Source: Acidobacteriota bacterium
GTDB lineage: Bacteria > Acidobacteriota > Terriglobia > Bryobacterales > Bryobacteraceae
Assembly: GCA_018268715.1 (NCBI GenBank)
Contig: JAFDVZ010000010.1
Coordinates: 162,714-226,713, forward strand
Reading direction: 5' to 3'
Length of the DNA stretch: 64,000 nucleotides
In this document: piece after piece, positions 34,702 through 42,118 of the stretch
How the letters are laid out: the number at the start of each line of letters is the position of its first letter
Numbering within the stretch: the first letter of the stretch is position 1
The notes under the pieces: model-generated
What the model saw: the letters and a program-made list of their open reading frames with translations, nothing else
Databases searched by the model: none
Told to the model about the DNA's origin: nothing
Position numbers and translations under genes: made by a program

Positions 34702-35427
34702 TTACCGACGCTTCCGTCGCGCCGCCAGACCCAGGGCCAGCAGCCCCGAACCCATCAACGCCATGGAAGCAGGCTCCGGAACAGGAGATCCCAATTCACC
34801 CACCAGATAACCGTTGGCGCACGTGGCCGACCCGAATTCCACCTTCAGCCCGTGCGTTTGAATAGCCGCCGCCAGGGAGTCTGACAGCTTTCCCGTAAAC
34901 TCCACCGTATAGGTATTGCCCGTGTGCGTCACCTTCTCGGTCAAGGTTCCCAAATCCGTCACCGTCGCCCCCAACCACACCGGCGTATTCTTCCGATAGT
35001 CGGCGCTCGGGTTGTTCAACACCTGGTTGGTGGTCAGGTAATTCGTCGTCTCGTAGATGTGCCCCTTCAGCACGCTCGCGAACAGGCTGGTGTTGCCCCC
35101 GTTCGGCGCCCCCGAATGACTCGTCAGCGGGATCCCATACAAATCGCCGCCCACCTGAAACAGCAGGTCCCCGACATTCAGGTTCACCCCCGCGTAGTTA
35201 TAACCCTTTAGATCCGAGCTCGGGCCGCCCCAACCGGGCTGCGCATAGTCGAAGTGCAGCACGATGTCCACCATCCCATTCATGTCCAGGTTGAATGAGC
35301 CGTCGATCACCGAAAACACCGCCGGGTTCCCGATCGTTCCCCGTCCGTCATTCACCGGAGTCAGGCCGAGACTCGTGGCTTTCGCCGCTGCCGCCGCTAA
35401 CAGTAAGCTCAACAAAAGGTTTCTCAC
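34702..35427 (-). CDS. PEP-CTERM sorting-domain secreted protein
   Basis: The 241-residue protein has a signal peptide (RNLLLSLLLAAAAAKA) and a beta-rich domain of unknown function. A C-terminal PEP-CTERM tag follows: VPEPASMALMGSGLLALGLAARRKRR, that is PEP, TM helix, basic cluster. Exosortase recognises this tag and delivers the protein to the envelope or extracellular polysaccharide layer; no exosortase gene is in the window. The GTG at 35427 is chosen because AAGGAAACATC lies immediately upstream and the signal peptide begins there. Confidence 0.88.
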   Translation of the reverse strand: MRNLLLSLLLAAAAAKATSLGLTPVNDGRGTIGNPAVFSVIDGSFNLDMNGMVDIVLHFDYAQPGWGGPSSDLKGYNYAGVNLNVGDLLFQVGGDLYGIPLTSHSGAPNGGNTSLFASVLKGHIYETTNYLTTNQVLNNPSADYRKNTPVWLGATVTDLGTLTEKVTHTGNTYTVEFTGKLSDSLAAAIQTHGLKVEFGSATCANGYLVGELGSPVPEPASMALMGSGLLALGLAARRKRR

Positions 35428-35610
35428 GATGTTTCCTTGACCGAGGATCACATCGCGACAGTGAATTGTTAAGCTACTTAGGTTCTGGTAAGCCCCTGAC
35501 CCCCACCGGTACCGATGACCCGCTCGCCGTTCAAGCCACGCCCCAACCGCTTGTAATCCAACCGCTTACGCCGCTTGTTCGCCCCTCGCAAGCGCCGCCC
35601 CGGATAGTAC

Positions 35611-36690
35611 TTACTGCGTCAATTTGTACATCAGCGGAGGCAACGGATCGGCCGCGTCGCCCGTCGACGCCCCGCACGCCGCCACCCTCGCCCGCCAAAG
35701 CTGTTCGGCCAGTGTCAATCGGTCCTCCGACCGCTCGTTGGTCGGCGTCGCCCGCGTCCCCTCCGCCAGCGCCTTCTCGGCCTGCTTCAACCTCTCCTGG
35801 TCCTCATCGCTCGCCTCCCGTCCCTCCAGGCACCGCGCGAGCGAATCCCGGGCCAGCCCCAGCACCTTCCCACTCCGCTCGAACTTCTCCCGCGAAGCCA
35901 GCCGCCGCGGCGTCGGATCCATTCCGCTCAACATCGCCGCGAACTTCAGCCGGCTGATGATCGACGTCTCCCCGGGCCTCCGCCGCAGCGCCTCCACGAA
36001 GGCCCGCGAAGCCGCATGGAAATCCCCCTGCGCCAGCGCCGCCTCCCCCAGCCCGGTCTCGGCCTCCAAATTGCCCGCGTCTTCTTTCAGAATCCGTCGA
36101 TACGTCTCCGCCGCCCGTCCCGGCGACCCCGCCGCCAGCAACAGACGCGCCACCTGAATGCGTCCCGCCGCGCTCGCATCGTGGTCGTCCAGCAGCAGCA
36201 GTTCCGCCAGCAGCTCCTGTTGCAGCCCCTTCGACGCCAGATACTCCGCCAACTCCACCCGCACCGCGTCCGTCGGAGCCTTCCCCTTCCACGCCCCATA
36301 CAGCGCCCGGTGATAAAAGGAGTCCGCCTCCCGCGCATGGTCCTGCTTCACCTTCAGCCGAGCCATCGCCAGGTTCGTCGGCCCGTCGTTGGAATCCTGG
36401 TCCAGCATCTCGTCCAACGCCGCTTCCGCCCCATCCAGCCGGCCCGCCGCAGTCAACGCCCTCGCCAGCGACAGCCGGTACCGCCGGTCCGTCCGCGCCA
36501 GCGTATGCGCCCGCGCGAACTCCGTCGCCGCCCCCGCCCCATCGCCCGCCGCCAGCTTCCGCTCGCCCTCCTGGTAATGGTGCGTAGCCTCGGCCTCCAG
36601 CTCGGCCCGCTCCAGGGCCGCCAGGCCTCGATCCACCGTGTACAACCCCACGATGACGGCCCCGATCGTCAGGATCACCGGCGTATTCAC
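35611..36690 (-). CDS. TPR-repeat membrane-anchored protein
   Basis: The 359-residue protein has an N-terminal TM anchor (TPVILTIGAVIVGLYTV). TPR-type helical repeats follow across residues ~35-240 (HHYQEGERKLAAGDGAGAATEFARAHTLA; GNLEAETGLGEAALAQGDFHAASRAFVEAL), with an Arg/Glu-rich helical C-terminus. Its start overlaps the stop of the ClC gene by 4 nt, so the two are co-translated. It may scaffold a membrane complex; there is no catalytic motif. Confidence 0.85.
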   Translation of the reverse strand: MNTPVILTIGAVIVGLYTVDRGLAALERAELEAEATHHYQEGERKLAAGDGAGAATEFARAHTLARTDRRYRLSLARALTAAGRLDGAEAALDEMLDQDSNDGPTNLAMARLKVKQDHAREADSFYHRALYGAWKGKAPTDAVRVELAEYLASKGLQQELLAELLLLDDHDASAAGRIQVARLLLAAGSPGRAAETYRRILKEDAGNLEAETGLGEAALAQGDFHAASRAFVEALRRRPGETSIISRLKFAAMLSGMDPTPRRLASREKFERSGKVLGLARDSLARCLEGREASDEDQERLKQAEKALAEGTRATPTNERSEDRLTLAEQLWRARVAACGASTGDAADPLPPLMYKLTQ

Positions 36691-38405
36691 AGCGCCTCGC
36701 TCGAATCCGGAGTCGCCACGCCCACTCCGTACGCCTCCAGCACCGATGGCAGGCTCACCGTCCCCAGCAACTGCGCGCTATCGGCCCGGCTCACCACCGG
36801 CAACGCGTTCACGTGGTTCTGCCCCATCTTCTCGAGCGCCAGGCTCAGCGGCTGGTCCGGATAGATGAAGGCGAACTCCGCCTCCGCGGCCTCCCCCGCC
36901 GTTTGGCCCTCCCCCGCCGCGGCGCCGCCATTGCGCAGCATGCCCACGCACCGCCCGCCTTCCACCACCGGCCACGCGTTCAGCGGAGAATGGCTCATCC
37001 GCTCCCGCGCCGCCGCCGCGTTCATCCGCGCCGGCACAAACAGCCCCGTCTGCATCACGTCCTCGGCCCTCATGCGAGCCAGGTGCTCCCGGTCCTCGCC
37101 GGCCGGCAGGTGCACCCCTTCCTGGTGCGCCAGCGCCTCGTAAATGGGCTCCCGCTGCAGCCGGTACGACACGAAGAACGAAATCAGGTTCGAAATCATC
37201 AGCGGCACGATAATCGAGTAATCCCGCGTCATCTCGAAGATCATGATTACGGAGGTCAGCGGCGTCCGCACAATCCCCGCGAACGCCGTCCCCATCCCCA
37301 CCAGCGCGTACGCCCCGGGATTGGCCGCGTACGCCGGAAACAGGGAGTGCGCCACGCTGCCCACCCCCCCGCCGATCATCGCCCCGATAAACAGGCTCGG
37401 CCCGAAAATGCCGCCCGCGTTGCCCGACGAATAGCAAGCCGCCGTGGCCACGATCTTCAGCCCCGCCAGCAACGCCACCGTCTGCACCGCCATATCCCCG
37501 CCCAGCACGCGCTCCACGTAGTCGTAACCTACGCCCAGCACCTCCGGGATCTTCCACCCCATCAGCCCCACGAACAGCCCGCCCGCCGCCGGCTGCGCCC
37601 ACACCGACCATTTGGGAAATCGCCGGAACCACAGCCGGATCTTCAGCAGCAGCTTCACAAACGCCACCGAACCCAGCCCCCCCGCGATCCCCAACACCGC
37701 GTACGTCCCAAACTCCGCCGGATGCAGCAGTTGATAGGCGGGCACGTGGAACAGCGGCTCATCGCCCAATATCAGGTGCAGCACCATCCACGACGTCGCC
37801 GAACTCAGCACCACCGATCCCAGCACCGGCGCGTGCATGTCCCCCAGGATTTCCTCGAGCGAAAACAGCACCGCCGCGATCGGCGTATTGAAGGCGGCCG
37901 CCAGCGCCGCCGCGCACCCCGCCGGAATCAGCGCCCGCACCTGTTCCCGCCGCAGCCCGAACGCCCGCGCCAGCACCGACGCGATCCCCGCCCCGATCTG
38001 CACCGACGGCCCCTCGCGCCCCAGCGCGATGCCGCTCGCAAGCGACGTGGAACAGCAGAAGAACTTCCCCAGCACCGTCCGCAGGGAAATGTACCCATCG
38101 CGGATGAACAGCGCCGCCTTGGTCTGCGGAATTCCACTGCCCCGGGCGTCGGAGAAGTACTTCGCCAACAGATACCCGGTAAACAGCGCTCCGGCCGTCG
38201 GGACTAGCACCCGTCTCCAGGCCGCGCCTCCCGGCGGGTACATCCGCGCCGCCAGGCGTCCTGTCAGAAGAATGAAGGCGACCACCACCAGCCCAACCAC
38301 CGCGCCGATCACCAGGCTCAGAATCAGCGTGACTTGGCTTTCGCGTTCGCCCAGGCTGCTGAACCAGGTCTTCAGGTTGGTCCAGCGTCTACTGCTTATG
38401 CCCAT
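36687..38405 (-). CDS. ClC-family chloride channel/transporter with CBS domains
   Basis: The 572-residue protein has the ClC selectivity-filter signatures GSGIPQ, GREGPSVQIGA (with the gating-type Glu) and GGIFGPSLFIGA across about ten TM helices. The cytoplasmic C-terminus (~residue 440 on) carries a CBS pair: MRAEDVMQTGLFVPARMNAAAARERM..., and LSLALEKMGQNHVNALPVV. CBS pairs bind nucleotides and regulate transport. The family includes both channels and Cl-/H+ antiporters, and I cannot decide between them. It is transcribed with the TPR gene and lies 46 nt after the DUF885 gene on the same strand. Confidence 0.93.
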   Translation of the reverse strand: MGISSRRWTNLKTWFSSLGERESQVTLILSLVIGAVVGLVVVAFILLTGRLAARMYPPGGAAWRRVLVPTAGALFTGYLLAKYFSDARGSGIPQTKAALFIRDGYISLRTVLGKFFCCSTSLASGIALGREGPSVQIGAGIASVLARAFGLRREQVRALIPAGCAAALAAAFNTPIAAVLFSLEEILGDMHAPVLGSVVLSSATSWMVLHLILGDEPLFHVPAYQLLHPAEFGTYAVLGIAGGLGSVAFVKLLLKIRLWFRRFPKWSVWAQPAAGGLFVGLMGWKIPEVLGVGYDYVERVLGGDMAVQTVALLAGLKIVATAACYSSGNAGGIFGPSLFIGAMIGGGVGSVAHSLFPAYAANPGAYALVGMGTAFAGIVRTPLTSVIMIFEMTRDYSIIVPLMISNLISFFVSYRLQREPIYEALAHQEGVHLPAGEDREHLARMRAEDVMQTGLFVPARMNAAAARERMSHSPLNAWPVVEGGRCVGMLRNGGAAAGEGQTAGEAAEAEFAFIYPDQPLSLALEKMGQNHVNALPVVSRADSAQLLGTVSLPSVLEAYGVGVATPDSSEAL

Positions 38406-38451
38406 GGTCTATTCTTCAGATTAGCGTGCGGCGCCCGCCACCTTGCCCGTC

Positions 38452-40299
38452 TTACGGGTTTCCGGCCGGGATGTCACCGTAAAACTTCCACGCCGCCGTG
38501 TAATTTCGCGTCAGTTTCTGCCCCGTCAGCCCCGCCCGAATCATCTCAATCGGAATCCGGTTCTGTTTCAACACCGCGTCGTTGAACTCCCGGTTCGTCA
38601 TCTTCCCCGCCCCCGTCAGGCTGTCGTGCAGCGACTTGAGCTGGATCCCGCCCACCAGGTACGCCGCCTGGTACAGCGGACTATACGCCCCGCTAAACGA
38701 CCGTCTCACCTCACCCACCGCGTTCGGCCTCTCAAAGCCGACCTTATCCACCAGAAAATCCACACACTCGGCCGGCGTCATCTGTCCCAGGTGGAACTTC
38801 AGCGAGAAGATGATCCGCGCGCACCGGTGCATCCGCCACACCAGCGCCCCCACCCGGTCCTCCGGCGTCCTCTGGAACTTCAACTCCCACATCAACAGCT
38901 CCCAGTACAGCGACCACCCCTCGGTCACAAACGGCGTCCCGCTCACCAGCGACCGGTACGGCCGGAACCGAGCCCCGTAATAGCCCTGCAGATGATGTCC
39001 CGGAATCAGTTCGTGAAACACCGTGGCGCGCGACATCGGAACGTTATTGCCCCGCATCGTGGTCATCTTCTGGTCAAAGCTCATGCCGTTGGTCGGGTAG
39101 GAAACGCTGATCACCTCCCCGCCCAGGAAGAACGGCGCCACCAGTTGCCGCTCTGGCGTCATCATTTCCATGCGCCAGGTCTCGCGCGCAATCGCCGGAA
39201 CCGTCACCAGGTCGTGCGCATCGAGAAACGCCTCCGCCTCCCGCGCCAGGTCGCGAATCATCTGCGGCTGCTTGCCCGGCTCCACGTACAGGGTCTTGAT
39301 CTTCTCCACCGCCCGCTTCCAGTCATCGCCAAAACCCATCTCCCGCGAGGCCTTCTTCATTTCCGCCTCGCACCACGCGTACTCCTTGTTGGCGATGGCG
39401 ATCAACTGCTCCGGCGTATACGGAATCATCTCGTAGGCGAGCTCGCTCATCAGCCCATCCCGCCCCAGCGGGTTCCCCGCGATGTCCTCCATCGACCCGG
39501 CCCGCGCGTCCGCCACCGAATCGCCCAACTCGTCCTCTTCCTCGCGCCCCGGCCGCCGCGCTCCGCCCCGCGCCGCCGGCAGGCCCGCCACCCGTTCCCG
39601 CAGCAGCTTGATGTGCGCCTCCAGCGCCGCATCGGTGGACTTGTACGCCACCTCCGCCCACCATGTGAACGCCGGATCGTAGGCGTTGTAGAAGGTGAAC
39701 CACCGCCGCAGCGTCTCCCGCAGCGTCGCGGCCTCCGCCGCCGCCCGCGCGCCGACAATCTTGCGCCCGCGCGCCGCGTCGGCCCCGCTATCGGCCTTGA
39801 GCTTGGCTTCCACGGCCTTCCGCGCCGCCTCGATTTGGCCGCCGAGCGCGGTCAACGCCCTCGCCGCCTGCGCCGCGTCCACCGGATTCATGGCCCGCCG
39901 CGACTCCTCGAGCCCCACGATCGCCGCCGCAAACGGGACATACGGCGCATTCTCGGCCTCCTCCCGTTCCTCGCGGTCCAACTCGCGAAGTTCGTGTTCC
40001 AGCTCATTGCGGAACACGATGTAATCCACCTTCGCATCCTGGCTCAGCCCATCGAAGTTCAGCGCCTCGATCTCCGTCTTCACCTGCCGGTAATAACTCC
40101 CCAGCCGCGCGCGCCGTCCGGGCGAGCCCTTGATGGTATAGAACCGCAGCAGGTTTCCGCGATCGGCGGAATAGCGTTGGATCAGCGGCCGCATCTCACT
40201 CTGCGACCGGTCGACATCGGAAAGCACCGGAGCGGAAGCCGCCGCGGCCGCCGGCGCCAGCATCAATCCGGCGGCGCAAACACACAACCAGGCATTCAT
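38452..40299 (-). CDS. DUF885 putative metallo-carboxypeptidase, secreted
   Basis: The 615-residue protein has a signal peptide (MNAWLCVCAAGLMLAPAAAAASA). The DUF885 core includes the zinc motif HELIPGHHLQGYYG (HExxxHH-type) followed by PFVTEGWSLYWELLMWEL, the family's third-ligand region. The last ~100 residues carry SPLYQAAYLVGGIQL and the conserved FNDAVLKQNRIPIEMIRAGL. DUF885 proteins are predicted zinc peptidases, widespread in Acidobacteriota and Proteobacteria. Length is normal. It is possibly the first gene of an operon with ClC and TPR. Confidence 0.9.
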   Translation of the reverse strand: MNAWLCVCAAGLMLAPAAAAASAPVLSDVDRSQSEMRPLIQRYSADRGNLLRFYTIKGSPGRRARLGSYYRQVKTEIEALNFDGLSQDAKVDYIVFRNELEHELRELDREEREEAENAPYVPFAAAIVGLEESRRAMNPVDAAQAARALTALGGQIEAARKAVEAKLKADSGADAARGRKIVGARAAAEAATLRETLRRWFTFYNAYDPAFTWWAEVAYKSTDAALEAHIKLLRERVAGLPAARGGARRPGREEEDELGDSVADARAGSMEDIAGNPLGRDGLMSELAYEMIPYTPEQLIAIANKEYAWCEAEMKKASREMGFGDDWKRAVEKIKTLYVEPGKQPQMIRDLAREAEAFLDAHDLVTVPAIARETWRMEMMTPERQLVAPFFLGGEVISVSYPTNGMSFDQKMTTMRGNNVPMSRATVFHELIPGHHLQGYYGARFRPYRSLVSGTPFVTEGWSLYWELLMWELKFQRTPEDRVGALVWRMHRCARIIFSLKFHLGQMTPAECVDFLVDKVGFERPNAVGEVRRSFSGAYSPLYQAAYLVGGIQLKSLHDSLTGAGKMTNREFNDAVLKQNRIPIEMIRAGLTGQKLTRNYTAAWKFYGDIPAGNP

Positions 40300-40364
40300 A
40301 GATACCTGATTCTACCCATCCCTCCCGGGCGCGGCGGGAAATCCCGGGGGCGGGACTCCGAATC

Positions 40365-40760
40365 TCAACTGGCGGAGGGAGTTGGGGCCGTCACCGCGCT
40401 CATATGCCCGGCGGCCACCCGCCACCGCCCATCGCGTTTGCGCCATACGCGCGTATAGCGCAACAGCGCTTCCACGGTGGCGCCCTCCATCACGGCGGCG
40501 GCGTCCATCTTCGCGCTGGCCGCCACCACGCCCTCGCCCAGCGTCAGCAGCCGTATCTCCAGCGGTTCCATCCGCGTAATCCGCAGCCGCCCGGAGCGAT
40601 GCATGGCCAGGTCGTCGGCCTTACTCGCCAGCGCGCCATCCAGCCCGCTGAACAGCAGTTCATCGTCGAGCATCCCGTCCAGGGCCTCCACATCGGCCGC
40701 CACCTGCGCCCGGCGCAATTGCGCCTCACAGGCGAGCACTTCTTCCTCCACCCGAGTCAT
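40365..40760 (-). CDS. NTF2-like (SnoaL/DUF4440-type) protein
   Basis: The 131-residue cone-fold protein follows the DUF4440 pattern: ACEAQLRRAQVAADVEALDGMLDDELLFSGLDGALASKADDLAMHRSG ... VEALLRYTRVWRKRDGRWRVAAGHMSAV. These small proteins are often enzymes or ligand-binding domains, but no catalytic residues are obvious. It is a single gene, 65 nt upstream of the DUF885 gene on the same strand. Confidence 0.82.
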   Translation of the reverse strand: MTRVEEEVLACEAQLRRAQVAADVEALDGMLDDELLFSGLDGALASKADDLAMHRSGRLRITRMEPLEIRLLTLGEGVVAASAKMDAAAVMEGATVEALLRYTRVWRKRDGRWRVAAGHMSAVTAPTPSAS

Positions 40761-41423
40761 CGTCGTCCCTCCTCCTCGCGGGCCTTGGCCACGGGCCGCC
40801 CACGATGGAAAGGATAACTCCCGGCGTTCCCGCGAGTCGTCACATTCGGCGTCTCACCGGCGCCATGAACGAGGCCACGACCCCGGGGGGCCGTGGAGCG
40901 AACTCCTTGTCCGAACAAGGCGGTCAGACAGATCCGCTTCAACAAGGCCACGGCCAGTTCACCCTGGAAAGCTCTCCGCGCCGACGCCACCGTTGGTGAA
41001 TCTGCCCGAGCACCGATTCTGAACCGTACAAAGGTTCGGGCCCTTCCAGCGAATTCCCCGGCGCGATGAAAGTACTGAGTCCGGTCTCGGGCAGGCGCCG
41101 GCCCCGAAGGTCGTCAAGGGCAAGGCGCCTGCCCTCCAGGCGCCTGCCACGCGGTTCCACCCACACGCCCGCTGCAGCCCGCGCGGCCAAGTCGCCCGGC
41201 GCCGTAGAGGCCGGCGTCGAAGTCAGGCATGGGACCGATCGGTCCGTGCGTGCCAACTCAACCGAATCGCCTGCCGGAATGTCCTCCGTCGAGCGTGGGT
41301 GCAGAGCACAGCCACTTCCGAGCCGGTTGGGCCGGCATGCGGAAAGCCCCCGAATTCAGTCCCCATGGCGCCGTTATTCACCAGGGCGCGAATGTCGGCT
41401 GGACCAGTCCGCGCCACTCAGCG
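40761..41423. other. Gene-free stretch with CRISPR remnants and inverted repeats
   Basis: No credible gene was seen. It contains one clear decayed CRISPR repeat (40936-40971) and a weaker stem-like match at about 40863-40898, 73 nt earlier, close to the array period. It also has an 11-nt perfect inverted repeat GGGCAGGCGCC / GGCGCCTGCCC at 41089-41099 and 41124-41134, with a further partial copy at 41139-41148. Open frames here lack conserved features and ribosome-binding sites. Confidence 0.6.
40936..40971 (-). repeat. Isolated degenerate CRISPR repeat
   Basis: This 36-nt segment matches the array repeat at 31 of 36 positions; mismatches are at positions 8, 9, 25, 26 and 29 counted on the plus strand. 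Both ends (GCTTCAA and TGGAAAG) and the GGCCACGGCCAGTT core are intact. It lies 1,147 bp beyond the distal end of the array, on the far side of the toxin-antitoxin genes. Confidence 0.8.
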
Positions 41424-41441
41424 GTACAGGATCCCTGTACA
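41424..41441 (+). promoter_or_regulatory. Candidate YefM/YoeB-type operator
   Basis: GTACAGG-ATC-CCTGTAC is a perfect 7-bp inverted repeat ending 18 nt before the antitoxin ATG. The right half includes TGTACA (41436-41441), the core hexamer reported for YefM-YoeB operators in enterobacteria. Autorepression by the antitoxin is therefore likely. Confidence 0.65.
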
Positions 41442-41458
41442 CTGAAGCGACCGAACCC

Positions 41459-41746
41459 ATGCCGAGGGAAACAACGTATTCCAGTCTTCGGGCGAACCTC
41501 GCCACCGCCCTCGACCGGGTGGTCGATCAGCAGGAAACCGTAATCGTTCGACGGAAAGGCGCCCGCGATGTGGCCTTGATTCCGGCATCCGAACTCGCCG
41601 GCCTCCTCGAAACGGCACACTTGCTGCGGTCGCCTCGCAACGCGGGCCGCCTGATGACTGCGCTTCGCCGCGCGGAAGGGGGCAAGGTGAAACCCAGCCC
41701 CACGAAGGCCTTGCGGGAAGAGATGCTCGGCGAAGAGCAAACCTGA
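41459..41746 (+). CDS. Phd/YefM-family antitoxin
   Basis: The 95-residue protein has the N-terminal Phd/YefM DNA-binding fold (TTYSSLRANLATALDRVVDQQETVIVRRKGARDVALIPASELAGLLETAHLLRSPRNAGRL). A C-terminal toxin-neutralising tail follows (MTALRRAEGGKVKPSPTKALREEMLGEE). The ATG at 41459 is chosen because it follows the palindromic operator and begins the conserved domain. It is followed with overlap by a YoeB-like toxin frame that lacks a start codon, so the antitoxin may now be an orphan. Confidence 0.9.
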   Translation: MPRETTYSSLRANLATALDRVVDQQETVIVRRKGARDVALIPASELAGLLETAHLLRSPRNAGRLMTALRRAEGGKVKPSPTKALREEMLGEEQT

Positions 41747-42002
41747 ACGGGCCGCCGCATTCCAACCGGAGTTCATTCAGGACCTGCGTTTCCGGGTCAA
41801 GAACGAGCGTAACGTCGCCGTCAGGATCCTCGATCTGGTTGAGGCCGTCATCCGCGATCCCTTTGACGGTTCCGGGGAACCGGAACCCCTGAAATTCGCT
41901 CTTGCGGGGTGCTGGTCGCGCCGCATCACACAGGAGCATCGGTTGGTCTATCGTGTCGCCCCTGAGAGAATAGACTTCCTCCTGGCTCGATACCACTATT
42001 GA
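41733..42002 (+). pseudogene. YoeB/Txe-family toxin frame without a usable start codon
   Basis: Translation from 41739 gives 87 residues plus a stop, the normal YoeB length. It carries RDPFDGSGEPEPLKFALAGCWSRRITQEHRLVYRV and C-terminal ARYHY, the YoeB mRNA-interferase signature (catalytic E, R, H and C-terminal Y). The frame is closed by TGA at 41688-41690, and between there and the domain no ATG, GTG or TTG occurs. At the expected start, 41733, the codon is AAG, one substitution from ATG. Either the toxin is silenced, it uses a very rare start, or it is reached by +1 frameshifting from the antitoxin. Confidence 0.75.
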
Positions 42003-42118
42003 AGCCCGCCGATCGGCGCGGCTCACCCGCAAGTCCCACCATTCGCAGTCGAATCTCCCAAGCTGGCGAATCGCGCTCGTTCCACGACTCTGAGCGCCTC
42101 TGATTCTGGATGGGGACT

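Noticed and set aside
40777-40812. Third decayed CRISPR repeat (GGCCACGG ... TGGAAAG)
   Set aside because: Only about half the positions match, the 5' ten bases do not fit, and the spacing to the next remnant (~86 nt) is off the array period; it also overlaps the upstream region of the NTF2-like gene.
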